Assembly (NCBI GenBank): GCA_028554645.1
Contig: JAQOOI010000066.1
Coordinates: 1-64,000 of the forward strand
From: Omphalotus guepiniiformis
Lineage: Eukaryota > Basidiomycota > Agaricomycetes > Agaricales > Omphalotaceae
Reading direction: 5' to 3'
DNA length: 64,000 bases
Of the stretch, positions 36,001 to 47,004 are shown one piece after another; position 1 is the first letter of the stretch; each line of letters opens with the position of its first letter. The translations under genes were made by a program, and so were the position numbers. The notes under the pieces are model-generated. The model saw only the letters and a program-made list of their open reading frames with translations. It was not told where the DNA came from and did not search any database.

Positions 36001-37194
36001 TCTTCCTCCACTTCGACGCGACAGCCAACCAACTTTATTGCTAGCGGTTACGACAACCGTTTCGGTCGGACGAAGACCTATCGGAAAGCAGAATTGACCG
36101 AGAAGCTATTCGGCACATTCAGCGCGTTATCGCGAGCACTTCCGTGCCTGGCTGGGTGAACTCTGTACCCCGCGATTACTCCAATAACTCCGCTGGTACC
36201 ATTAAAGCTGATGAATGGCGGACTCTCGCTACGATTTTCTTACCCATAGCCCTGGTCACTTTTTGGGGCTGGGATCCAACTAAGAGAGCCTCTAAGAGGA
36301 ATCAACACGTTCTGCAGCACACAATGGCTTTATTCCAAGCGGTCAACATAGTCTGCCGCTTTACTATGACGGTTGAGCGGATGACAGCTTATCGTGATCT
36401 ACTTAAGAAATGGGTTGATGGGCTCTATACCCTTCATCCTCATACTAAAGGTGCTCGTCGCGTCCGTCCTAACGTACACGTTGCCTTTCATATACACGAT
36501 TTTCTCCGCCTTTTTGGCCCCGTCATGTCCTGGTGGACTTATCCATTTGAACGGTTGATCGGTACATTGCAAAAGATACAAACAAACGACCACATCGGCG
36601 GTGAGTTCAAACGTCGGGCTCGAACATTTGCGGCTAATTGACCCTTGTACCTTGCTAGGGGAAATGGAAACGACAATCCTGCAATCATTCTCTCGAGGCG
36701 CGAACTTGCGAAGACTGGTCAACCGTCAAAATTGCAACCCTGTGGCCGCCGAATTTCAGCGCCTGTTTAACAAAGCCTTTGGCTCTCGTTACGATCGCCC
36801 GGAAACCTACAACGACCTACCTCCAGCATCCAAGCAAGACGTCCATGCGTCGTACACCCATTGCGGTGTCACTTTCTCCCGAGCTAGCACGCACCTGGGC
36901 AATAGCTTAATCCGGTACATCTTCGAGGGAAAGTCGAGGGTGGGAAGCATTGAGGAGATAAAGAATGACAGCAATGGTCGGGTTATCTTTCTAGTTCGTC
37001 ATCAGCTTTCCTTACCGAAAGGAGAGTACGATCCTTTCGCCTCATACCTGTGGTACCCCGCGACGTCCTTTTCCGCAGCATTGGCCCAAGAGTTGGATAA
37101 GATTTCTCCTGCAGACACCTTATGCCACGTTGCGCGTTTTCAGTACGCAGCTGATCGAGTGGTTGCCGTTGATTTGTCGCAGGTGAGCTTATGA
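33094..37194 (+). CDS. CACTA (CMC/EnSpm) Tnp2-like transposase
   Basis: Six exons join in one frame to about 1,283 residues: 33,094-33,234, 33,282-33,353, 33,408-34,125, 34,166-35,994 (acceptor 34,180 also possible), 36,045-36,600 and 36,659-37,194. Introns are 40-58 nt with matching phases. The N-terminus has a C-x2-C...H finger (QCVKCPQYPNGHWIPAD). A second Cys cluster follows (VCPSCSFCYKPEC, then YPGRC, then ELCGAELL). The catalytic region contains ALAIQVDFFNP and RWSEFWKLPYWDP leading into TQMLVVDAMHCVLEGL, typical of fungal Tnp2-like proteins. The second half has IKADEWRTLATIFLPIAL and SWWTYPFERLIGTLQKIQT, again typical. It ends with DPFASYLWYPATSFSAAL. It would excise and reinsert the element. 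All frames are open, so it may be active or recently active. The start Met is the first in exon 1 and could lie in an earlier exon. Confidence 0.8.
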
Positions 37195-39359
37195 GCATTC
37201 AGTCGCCAGTTATTGAACTCAAACATCAGTAGGATTGAGGGAAAGTGTGGCAAAAACCCCTGTATTCCCCAACATTCGCTAACAATAAGGGGTAGTACAC
37301 CAGGGAATGGATTGAAATGAAGAACTTATTTTTTGAAATTTCAACCGAATTTGGGTGCTACTGTACGCCCTACAACTGCTACGGGACACTAGTACTACAG
37401 GTTTAGAGCTGGTTAGAGTCAAAGGCAAGCGAATAAGGCAGTATTCGATGTTGAGGTGGTACGAATACGGGTAAGCCATGAATGCATGACGCCCAGTGAA
37501 AAGTCCGTCGGCCCAGGCCAAGCCAAAACGAGAAGGCAAGTTCTCACGTCGAGCCAACACAAGCCACATCGTCATCGAGTCTTTCGAGATAACTTTCAAA
37601 CCTTATTCTCAGGTCATTGATGACTAGGGAAAAGGCTGACTGCGTCGGCAGAAACCTTGCTTGGTTGCAGGCATGACGCAGTAGATGCGGTAGGAGGACA
37701 GTTTTACTCGAAAGTCAATCTAGCAGATGAATTTGCTATCAGAAACATTGAGAATTAATATTTAATCTTTACTTGGTCCTTTTATGGGTAAGGCCGATAT
37801 GTGGGTGTTTGTATCTACGTGGAAGAGGCTACATTTTTTCATTTTTGGTAGATGACTCATCCATCGACCAATTCAGTATTTACGCATTTTTGTTTGCGCT
37901 CCGTGGTTCAGTTGAGCAGTTGAAATTGTTGATGGTGTTGTGTCATCCCGAAACGTTGTTCGCAATGGTCCCAGGTACGGTTGACCTCAAGGACAAGGTC
38001 TATTCTGACTTGATCGAACGTCGCTTTTGATGACACCTTCCTGATTGGGTACATACGCTTGGGTCCTGGCCCTCCGCGACTATTCCGTGTTACATTTACC
38101 ATAGAACGTGGTCCATGTTCCGTTCACAAGACGAGTGATGGAAGCTGCCGGGAATGATGATATGGGTGAGGGACTGGTGAGGGATGTGCGGGTGTAAATG
38201 GTAGGGTGGGCCTGAGTTGGTGGAACGGCGGCAGTAGCAGCCACCATTGATGCTGTATACACGCACGACCAGATATGCGTTATTGACGCACGCATCTTCT
38301 TTGTTGTTTCCGGTACCACCGTGCTCTTGGCTGACCCCAACGTAGCGCCTGTCGCTGGGGGTATAGAGGAGTGAAGGAGGGAGAGGTCCCAGTGCTCATT
38401 GAGTGAGGGACAAGAAAAAGAGGAACGGGGCGAGGAAGAGGGCGGTGTGCAAAAGGGCCTCTCGAGTTGATGCTGATATAACCGACGGCGGCGTAAACGA
38501 GCGTTGTTCCCGATCAGGGATCGTGAGCGCAGACCCCTGAGGCATCCGTTTAGCCTCGTATCGAGCCCGCCACCCAGCCGCCACCTGCGCACGTCGGTGG
38601 CACTCTGTTCACCCGGTCCATGGACGCGACTCATGGGGTATGTCACATCGGTGAGTGACATTATGCTATAGGACCCCGTCATTACTAAACATCATCCGAT
38701 CAAGTCAAAACAGACCTTGTCCTCCAGGACAACCGTACCCAGGTTCAACACGGTTTAGTATGTTGTGTTGTGTTTCGTTTCTGAGAGCCGTTGAGTGCTT
38801 AGCACGTGCAGCGAGGTGTTTGCTTGTGAAGTAGACTATCAATCATAGCGATAATCAAAAAACCATAAAACACGCATCATAACCCATTAGTATCGAAAAA
38901 AGACACTCAAAAGAAGCCAGAACCGCCTACCGAAAGATACCCGGATTGATACTGACTCCTACTTTCTTCCGGACCTCCCATTCCACTCATACCACCACTC
39001 ATGTCCACTCACTTCGTCCCAAGGTGGAGTCCATGGCCATCCTGTTTGTATTAGAGCCATCTGAACGAGAACTTCAGTGAATGATGATCACAGGCACCAA
39101 CCACCGCCCACTCCGATCACGCCGCGCAGGCCTAGTTCCACCCATCAAAGGCGAAACACACCCATCCACCTCCTCCTCATTGAGGTACGCCGACATATCA
39201 TCGAGCGCTGAAAGGCAAAAGGGCAAATATGTGGTTCAAAGTTGAAGGGAGGAATGACGCGTACCTTAGGAAAGGGTTAAAGTACCCCAGGGACAAGCTA
39301 ACCATTGTTAAGGAGGCGTGGTACCGCCATAAACCAAACACGAGATCCTTTTGCAGCAA
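37195..39359. other. no supported gene; one weak ORF
   Basis: A 200-codon minus-strand frame at 38,080-38,682 has no family motif. An internal Met gives a 70-residue end with a hydrophobic, Ala-rich beginning (VAATAAVPPTQA) and an NGT site, which is only weakly like a secreted protein. No TIR of the Tnp2-like element was found. AATAAGGGGTAGTA near 37,284 only loosely resembles an inverted CACTA end. Confidence 0.35.
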
Positions 39360-40585
39360 CTGTACCTGCTGGCTCAACCTCCGCAGGAATTCGCTCCAGC
39401 TTCGCTGTGTCGTACGAGTTCACTGTAAGCAGCCGTTTGTCTGCGAAGAGAAGGAGATGGAAGAGCTTGGGATCACAGAGGGCCGGGCTATGAGTCAAAA
39501 TTAGGTACAGAGATGGGCACAGTTGCAGAAAACAAAACTACCTCTCTGAGGTTGTCTGACATTTGACCCACCGACGTGTCGCCGTCATCGTTGATTTGTT
39601 GTTGTGCGAGGTGTGAGTCTGAGTGAGGGAAAAGAAGAAATAGCATTAGATTGAGAGGCGACGGCAAACAATGCCCGCCATCTTCCCCACAGACTCAGTT
39701 GGATCCTATAGGGGCAGAATCCGCGCCCTGAGCCTGAGGATAAGGTGGCTTGCAGTGCGTGCCGCTGCTGTAGAGGCCCAGCGCAGTAGTGGAAAGCGCA
39801 GAGTCAACGCGTCGATCACGTGAGCTTGACCGCCCATCGCATTCAAATTTTTTATTTCTCGTGCTCTCAATCTCTTCAATGTATCATCATTTAGGTAGCG
39901 ATTGGGTTAGTAGCGCAACGATTTCTCTTTTCTTTTACTCACATTTCTACTAGCTGAACTCATGGAAGAGGCGCCAGCCGATACCAGCGGGGCAGCAGTG
40001 CCTTCTGAAGCTGAAGTAGCAGCGGATTCAACTCAACTTCAAAGCGACCACTCGTACGCACTCGCTCGTTGTCCAACTTCTTTTTCTAAATCTTGTGTTG
40101 AAGGACGGATGACTCTGATGAACAAGAAGATACGGGCATCAAGCTCACTGATAGCTTGTATCGCTTCGATACTCAGGTGGACACTGCATCAGCCACGAGA
40201 ACTCAATTGCAAGATTCAATTACGCACGAGGATAGCGCTGACGGCGACACCACTTTGGTAGATACCATGTCTCCTCCTCGCGAAGCATCGTCCTCGTCTC
40301 GTCAGTCTTTATCTCCCCACAAATCTCCAAGCCCCCACAAATCGTTGTCGAGCCCTCGGAAACCGTTTAGATTATCTTCGACTTCATGTGAGTACTACCT
40401 ATATTGCTTCTCTCCCCCATCCGATTAAATGTTCCTGTTGTGTAGTAGCTCGCAGTCGCAACCTTATTCGCAAGGTCCACCCAGTTACATTGCAAGATTA
40501 TCAGGGCATCACCACAATCGGACGAACGAGGTCCGGGATCTTAGAGCTTCTTTGGAGCAGGCGTTGGACTGGCAAGGCAAAGCAC
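39360..40585. repeat. left arm of 1,226-bp inverted repeat
   Basis: Pairs exactly with 46,381-47,606 (coordinate sum 86,966 at both ends, so there are no net indels). The only difference I noticed is C/T at 40,578. The arms are about 99.9 percent identical. The spacer is 5,795 bp. Confidence 0.97.
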
Positions 40586-40718
40586 GCGAGGAGATCCATG
40601 TCCTTCGTCGGGAGCTTGGTGCTACACGAGACCGTCTGAAGGTTCTAGGGTTGAACATGGTTGAAGAATCCGGTCGTGTCTCATACATTCTTACGCAGCC
40701 ATCAATAGTTTTATCTTG
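39963..40718 (+). CDS. Ser-rich coiled-coil protein, longer copy
   Basis: Start ATG at 39,963 (MEEAPADTSGAAVPSEAEVA). A 50-nt intron (gtacgc...ttgaag) ends at 40,103 and the frame continues DDSDEQEDTGIKLTDS, then a Ser/Pro/Lys region (SPHKSPSPHKSLSSPRKP). A second donor follows at 40,388. After the next acceptor a frame reads LRASLEQALDWQGKAREEIH, then VLRRELGATRDRLK, a likely coiled coil. The phase of the second intron does not fit this last frame, so either the splice site differs or the copy is mutated. The last coiled-coil part lies beyond the repeat arm, so only this copy could be complete. It may be the N-terminal part of the same family as 25.85-26.88 kb (inference). Function unknown. 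Confidence 0.45.
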
Positions 40719-42230
40719 AATAGTAAATTCTTTGTGCCTCACTGAGGTATAGTATGCTTTGGAATATCTCACAAGAATACTGTAGTATCTCCAGACTGCG
40801 AGCGACTGTAGCGATTGTAGCAAATGTAGCATTGCACGGTGCTACAATAGTACTCAATAGTCTGCAGATATGCCAAGAGGCCTACCCTGCCTACATACGC
40901 CTACCCGAGTGTAATTACAACGAAAAATAGCTAATATTTTTGGTCACACTGGCAGGCCGTAGCGCTGAGGAACTCGTGTTAAGACAACCGCAGGCAAGGA
41001 CGTACAAACTTTCTTCTTACAGGACTTTGAACTCGTTACTTACAAGTACTCATTTTTGACAGGATGCAATATTAGTTGATTCCCGCATCTGTGTATCACC
41101 TGGGTTCCGTAAACTCGTTACTTACAAGTAATCGTTTCTGACTTATGTAGGATCTCAGAACGAGCTGGGCTTCCGTGAAAAGCGGTCACTCGACGAGCCT
41201 GGTCGCACTTGTTCATTCATTGACTCCGGTCCTGGGTCAACAGAACTGTAAATGCGGCAACGTAGTATGCTACTCGTGACCCTCTAATCATTTGAAAAGT
41301 CAACGGGGATCTTCAAGCTGGTGGTGGAATCATATCAAGCAAGGATATTACCGAGACTATACCTGAAAACTGCGGACGTATCCCTCTGCCATCCTTAAGC
41401 TACAACCGGGACTTCAGCATTTTGAGCCTGAAGTGACACGGAACTTAAAGCCAAGATTCAGGGCCAGCAGGTGCCAAAGGCTAGATAGACAATAGACATG
41501 GGGGACTTGAAATTGGTGGTTAGCGCATGTCGAGCAATGCATGGGAATACCTTTGAAGAAGTATCCCTTGGCACTCCCTCTACGCGCGTGAAAAATTTGC
41601 TATCTCAATGCGAAAAGTGGTAGGTCGTTCAGCGATGCTGAGCCTTGCCAATTCTCAAGGACACCGTGTTGTCAAGGTGGGTCAAGGTCGTGCATTAGCG
41701 GCGGTCACACTGCACTAGTGGCGGTCACACTGCAAGTGTTGCAATCATATACATTTGTTTACCAGAGGCATGTTTCGGCCGGACAGCGCCCGAGCAGCGC
41801 CAGCAGTGACATCATTTTCTGTGCGGAAAGTATCTTTGAGTGTTCCTGTGCTTCTCCGAGCTAATCAAATAAGAGAATTAATCGACTCTGACCAGCTCTG
41901 ACCCCAGGAGAATACAAAGGCCTGCTTAGCGCGGTAATCGGCGACTTTCGTTCTTGGACACCAGGCCAATACTCACGAGAGATTAACGGACTCACTGCCG
42001 TTTCTTTCAACACAATACTCGAAAGTAGCGCCATATGTGTTGCATATGTGTTGCCCCGGACAAGCATACCCCACGAGAGATTAACGGAAACCCCAATCAT
42101 TTAGTCTATATGCTCTGGTAAGCCATCCGGTAACAAATCAACTTTAAAAACTCACCATCATTGCTGTTTCTTTCAACACACCACTCGGAAGCAGCACCAT
42201 ACCTGTTGCCCCGGAACAAGCATATCCGCC
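40590..42230. other. no supported gene; small direct repeats
   Basis: Direct repeats of AACTCGTTACTTACAAGTA occur at about 41,030 and 41,112. A 20-bp unit, GCACTAGTGGCGGTCACACT-like, occurs twice at 41,692-41,733. No coding signal was found. Confidence 0.5.
41994..42228. repeat. two diverged direct repeats
   Basis: Segments beginning GTTTCTTTCAACACA and ending TGTTGCCCCGGA at about 41,998-42,062 and 42,164-42,215 are similar. Another pair, CACGAGAGATTAACGGA, lies at about 41,975 and 42,073. Confidence 0.7.
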
Positions 42231-42261
42231 CATGATTTATCAACTTCGAAGGTTCGACGCG

Positions 42262-42480
42262 CGCTCCAAGGGTCTGGTTCACGCGTTGCCTACATCCGAG
42301 TTGACACTATGCACTCTACTAGAAACTCTTCTATTCAGTATGGTGCTCCAGGGGTCTGGTTCAACATTCAGAATAATCCTTGCTGTCAGACTCTGCTCCT
42401 GGGGTCAGGTTCACGAGTCTGACTTGAAGAAGAATCCCTCGGTGCACAATCAACATATAGTTCCAGGGGTCTGGTCCTAA
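42262..42480. repeat. short tandem motif, four copies
   Basis: CTCCAGGGGTCTGGTTCA and close variants recur four times at spacings of about 50-80 bp. Confidence 0.75.
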
Positions 42481-43061
42481 TATGAGGAGATTTACGTGCA
42501 CAAACAGCCTACCAACACATATAGCAGCGATACTTCGGGCCCTAAAGTTCGACTGCTTCATAGCGTGGACCGGCGACGAGAGATGATGGAAGAGTGAGAG
42601 GAAGCTTGCGTGAAATGAGAGTCATTGTCAACGAGCTTGTGATGTAGAGCAAACACTTGCAAATCTATGGCGTGCCATCACGGGACCACCGCGTGTGAAT
42701 GCACACGCACTGGCAGCTTTTTCATTGGGTGAGCGTAAGCGAGCCCAATTGTAGAGGGTGACCCAAAATCCGTTGCACAGCCACCGCGCGCGGCGCTACA
42801 TTTCGACACAACACAAGTAAATACAGAGCTTTAATGTGCCGCAGCTGTAAGCAGATTTAAGAATGTAGAAATAAATCAGTTTCTTTTCCTCTTTTCCCCT
42901 GAGAGTTCTGGGAAGAGGTTCCTTCCATTCAATAGTATCAATACAGCTTATTATTGTTTCAAAAAACTCAGACAAAATCCTAAAAAAATCATGATGAAGT
43001 TGTAGGTGATATTCTCACTCTGCTTTTTGGAGAATAAGTTGCTCAGCTCTCGTCAGTTGAA

Positions 43062-43850
43062 GTGTCTCCTCTCTACTCCATTACTCATCAGAAGCCAAAC
43101 AGTCATCTATCACTTTCAAAAGTTGGAAATTCTCAGACATATCATTCTTTCACCAAATCTAGTATTACTCTGACTCAAATCTTTTGTCAATCTAGAGGTA
43201 ATCCAGAGCATAAGCTGTTTAGAGATGTGCTCCTTTGTCTGAGGGATCATGAACCTACCTCTGCTGGTTATCAGCAATGCAGAACTCACTCTAGGAAATA
43301 TCTCTCTCCTGATGAACATTTCAAATTTGACAAAAGATCCTTTTGGCTGATGATGATAGAATCATGATTTCAAGGAATCTGTGGACTTATTATGATATTT
43401 AGTAGCTCTAAGTTAAAGCCCTAATGCTTAAATAAGCTGGTGAATGATGTAAGAGACTTTGTCAGGAAAGATTGATATATCTCTTCTGCAAATGCTCTGC
43501 ATGAGCATCTATCTTCTGTAGTATAGCTGTAGATTGTGAAGGATACTAGATGGCAACATTACTTCACAACAAGCATTGTGCTGAGATTTGGTATAGGTCC
43601 TCCAATCTAGGCCTGGAAGAAGTTAATCTTCCTTGGATTCCCATTGCTTAACAGTTAAATGGAATACTAGAGGGTGACACTGGATTGAACATAACACAGC
43701 TAATAGAGCTAACACTGGCTTGGGCTATAACAATTCACAAGAATCAAGGTTTGACCTTAGACAAGGCAACTATCTTTCTTGGTGAGGAGGAATTTGCTTT
43801 AGTTGAATTATCCTTTGTGGCCATGAGTGAAGACATTGAAAAGAATTGCC
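43062..43850 (+). pseudogene. Helitron-type Pif1 helicase remnant, AT-rich
   Basis: One part reads FRDVLLCLRDHEPTSAGYQQ (near 43,220), resembling the linker before the last Pif1 motifs. The other reads LTLAWAITIHKNQGLTLDKA, then FVAMS (43,706-43,828), matching the Pif1/Helitron motif LAxAxTIHKSQGLTLDK...FVALSR. In between are stops and frame changes. The composition is much more AT-rich than the flanks. The Rep/HUH part, the hairpin and the CTRR end of a Helitron were not identified. It is a decayed helicase fragment. Confidence 0.6.
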
Positions 43851-44104
43851 TTCCATGACTCATTTCTAGCTCATTTGCAAAAAGTTAAGAAACCTCTTAT
43901 GAGACAGGATGATGTTTAGATTTAAAGTTGGTACTTGATGATTATGGAGTTGACTTTGACTTCAGTAGTGAATTAAATTTTTATGATAATTAATGTCTTT
44001 AATGAGTATTTTTGCATACTAACTGGGTACATGCAAAAACAGTGAATTTTATCATAAAATACGCTCAACCATATGCAGTAGGAGCCTAGCTCGTAATGCA
44101 AACC

Positions 44105-44190
44105 CTATTCTTGCTGCAAGCTCACGCTGCCCTCCCTCAGCGTGGACCAGCGTACACTAGCGTACATCAGCGTACATGTCACGCTCTGGT
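44105..44190. repeat. short CAGCGTACAT-type tandem repeats
   Basis: CAGCGTACA and close variants repeat three or four times at 10-12 bp spacing (44,148-44,180), with CAGCGTG and CACGCT sequences around them. Confidence 0.7.
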
Positions 44191-44282
44191 GCACGCTGAA
44201 TGCTAAGCGCTAATGTAATGGCCTAACGTATAGTACCTAGGCCGCCGCCCTTACTCGATTCACAGTACCGCATCAGAGCCTA

Positions 44283-44393
44283 CTGACTCTTGTATCGAGT
44301 TAGGTCCATTGCTACCCCTTGGGGTGAGATAGTGACACCCAGATACTCGACACTGTCCTTAATTCTGATTTCTCAGGCTTGGCGCGTAGGTCG
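44283..44393 (-). pseudogene. Ty3/gypsy RT remnant, C-terminal part
   Basis: Reads LRAKPEKSE, then in the next frame VEYLGVTISPQGVAMD. This matches the end of the Ty3/gypsy reverse transcriptase palm/thumb (LRAKPEKCEF...VEYLGxIIS..G). The frame is broken. It directly abuts the diverged copia LTR. Confidence 0.7.
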
Positions 44394-44837
44394 TGTTCAC
44401 TTTGCGTACAATAAGATGAAGCCCTCCTCGTATACCTTTAATATTTCCTTTCTTCATTCATCACTAACAACGTTTGTTTTATCTTTCCGGTTTTAGATAC
44501 ACGATTACTTGTTTCGGTCATACACGCGCCTCTCTCATTCGTCGCTAACGTTTCGTATCCTCGATACTTATTTGTTATTTCTGCTTCATGCCGACCACAT
44601 ATAATGTGGTCTCCCATTCCTGAACACCTCAGTCGTTCCCACTATCTGTGTGACCGTCTGAGGTGTGTATATCTATTACTTATCATTCATACACGTACTT
44701 ATCCTTTTACCTTACAGTATCTGCTTCGTTAACTAATACTCTACTTGCGTCAGGTACTGTACTATAATTCAGTCGTTCCCACTATCTGTGTGACCGTCTG
44801 AGTATCTGCTTCGTTAACTAATACTCTACTTGCGTCA
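44394..44837 (+). mobile_element. diverged solo copia LTR
   Basis: About 444 bp beginning TGTT and ending CGTCA. It is related along its length to the 431-bp LTR of the intact copia element (58-63 kb) but in the opposite orientation. Shared blocks include AGATACACGATTACTTG, TCGATACTTATTTG, GACCACATATA and TGTGTGACCGTCTGAG twice. The internal duplication of the LTR is therefore old. No internal copia sequence and no 5-bp target duplication was found (flanks GGTCG and GGAAC). Confidence 0.85.
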
Positions 44838-45005
44838 GGAACGCTGATGGCGCATTGGTGAGGCCACCACCGGTGTTACCTGATCTTTGAAAGAACTTGA
44901 ACCATAGCGCGTGTGAAACACGGTCTTCCATTCATGTATGCGAACATTATTGTAATCATCACGCAAATCTACCTTAGTAAACGCTTTTGCATTGCGCAAT
45001 GATCA
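44838..45005 (-). pseudogene. Ty3/gypsy RT remnant, N-terminal part
   Basis: Minus strand reads [20 protein letters not shown], then [10 protein letters not shown], then in another frame GLTNAPSAF. This matches FTKLDLRxGYNxVRI..xxEWKxAFRTRYG...FGLTNAPATF. The roughly 55 residues that include the catalytic YLDD are missing between this part and the part at 44,283. Confidence 0.75.
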
Positions 45006-45084
45006 ATGAGGTTTCCACTTGCTACTTACTCCCTATCGTTTAAACCTGGTGTGAATTTTCATACTTTGTTATCACTGTTGCACC

Positions 45085-45440
45085 TAGCTTGTAAGTATAG
45101 TCTTTACACAGCACCCAGTATAGAGCTGTTACCAGCTTGTAAGTATAGAGTGCATAGAGTCGTTACACAGCACCCAGTATAGAACCATCACCAGCTTGTG
45201 CAGCTTGTAAGTATAGAGTGTATAGAGTTGTTGCGCAGCATCCAGTATAGAACTGTCACCAGCTTGTAAGTATAGAGTTGTTACACAGCACTCCATATAG
45301 AACCATCACCAGCTTGTAAGTATAGAGTTGTGTTGCACAGCACCTAGCTTGTAAGTATAGTTCAACCATTCCAAGGGGTACAGCACCTAGCTTGCAAGTA
45401 ACAGCATCTAGTATAGAACAGTCCGCTTGTAAGTATAGAT
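45085..45440. repeat. minisatellite, CTTGTAAGTATAG core
   Basis: About nine copies of CTTGTAAGTATAG alternate with variants of GTTACACAGCACCCAGTATAGAAC. Unit length varies between about 40 and 70 bp, giving a complex tandem array just upstream of a small ORF. Confidence 0.9.
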
Positions 45441-45576
45441 CAACCATTCAATCTTGAACTGCCTGAACTTTAAGTATGAACTCTAAAACCTGGACCAGTG
45501 AGAGTAATCTGGTACTGGAGATCAATTGTAAGAATACTTAAGACCAAGAGAAAAGTTCACTATCAACCACTCTACA

Positions 45577-45948
45577 ATGCTCGCTCAACAAGCTACTTCC
45601 ACCATTTCTAAGTCCATCAGAGCTCTCTCCACGATAACCTGGCCGGATGGAAAGGTTTACGCTAAGAGCCCGAAAATTCGGGCCTATTTGCAAAAGTTCA
45701 TTTTTCATTTGGCCAAAACAGATAATAGCCTCATGCAGGCCGACAGTGCAGTAGTCACCGGTTCCTGCCACAGCACGTTCAACGTGCCTAAGGCAGATAG
45801 ACGGTTTCATATCACCTTAGAGGTGATAAAATCTAACCAGGGGAGGCGGCACCATTACTACCCGGCGCAATCCGCTGCTCAGCTGGAGCAGCTGGCAAAC
45901 AAGGTCGACAGTGGAAGTTTGACTATTGAAGATGCGGCCAAAATGTGA
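45577..45948 (+). CDS. hypothetical small protein, 123 codons
   Basis: Starts MLAQQATSTISKSIRALSTI and ends TIEDAAKM. It has a charged, mixed composition with several possible helices and no repeats (WPDGKVYAKSPKIRAYL, QSAAQLEQLANKV). No known motif is seen. It follows the minisatellite by 135 bp. The minus-strand frame over the same DNA is also partly open. It could be a real small gene or a fragment. Confidence 0.35.
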   Translation: MLAQQATSTISKSIRALSTITWPDGKVYAKSPKIRAYLQKFIFHLAKTDNSLMQADSAVVTGSCHSTFNVPKADRRFHITLEVIKSNQGRRHHYYPAQSAAQLEQLANKVDSGSLTIEDAAKM

Positions 45949-46380
45949 GCATTTTCTAGTCTAGTGTTCAGTGCTGCTACTAATTGTCCTTGCATTCTAT
46001 TAGAGCTAATCCTAGTACCTGGTAGGTGTATGCACTGCCCCTGGTGCTTTTTTATCGCTAAAGAATATCTCCCACAGATCAGGGCTTGAATACCCTTTTG
46101 AATGGTCATTGTTAGGCATCATGTTGAAATATATGGACTCTCGTAGTTACAAACATGGACTCTAGTATATACGCTTTGACTTTCCTTTACCGTACGACCC
46201 CCGAGTGGGGTTTTCTATGTTCCATCTTTATTCCGGTACCTATACAAACAGGTACATACTATTCGTGTCTCTTTTCTTTGTCTCCATCAGTACTTTCCTT
46301 ACCCTGTAGCCCGGTATCAGATGTGTAGTCGGTATATCTACTATATCATACCTATACAGTTTCACAGGCTCTAGTGGGTA

Positions 46381-47004
46381 GTGCTTTACCTTGCCAGTCC
46401 AACGCCTGCTCCAAAGAAGCTCTAAGATCCCGGACCTCGTTCGTCCGATTGTGGTGATGCCCTGATAATCTTGCAATGTAACTGGGTGGACCTTGCGAAT
46501 AAGGTTGCGACTGCGAGCTACTACACAACAGGAACATTTAATCGGATGGGGGAGAGAAGCAATATAGGTAGTACTCACATGAAGTCGAAGATAATCTAAA
46601 CGGTTTCCGAGGGCTCGACAACGATTTGTGGGGGCTTGGAGATTTGTGGGGAGATAAAGACTGACGAGACGAGGACGATGCTTCGCGAGGAGGAGACATG
46701 GTATCTACCAAAGTGGTGTCGCCGTCAGCGCTATCCTCGTGCGTAATTGAATCTTGCAATTGAGTTCTCGTGGCTGATGCAGTGTCCACCTGAGTATCGA
46801 AGCGATACAAGCTATCAGTGAGCTTGATGCCCGTATCTTCTTGTTCATCAGAGTCATCCGTCCTTCAACACAAGATTTAGAAAAAGAAGTTGGACAACGA
46901 GCGAGTGCGTACGAGTGGTCGCTTTGAAGTTGAGTTGAATCCGCTGCTACTTCAGCTTCAGAAGGCACTGCTGCCCCGCTGGTATCGGCTGGCGCCTCTT
47001 CCAT
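46381..47004 (-). pseudogene. Ser-rich coiled-coil protein, truncated copy
   Basis: Identical to the 39,963 gene up to LEQALDWQGK. The repeat arm then ends and the frame continues into unrelated sequence (ALPTRACETV). The coiled-coil C-terminus is therefore missing. The promoter region (to 47,606) is duplicated with it. Confidence 0.55.

Noticed and set aside
37240..37310. 3' CACTA terminus of the Tnp2-like element (GGGGTAGTA)
   Set aside because: No matching inverted sequence at the 5' side; the loose similarity to ACTATTCCCCTATG near 32,717 is too weak.
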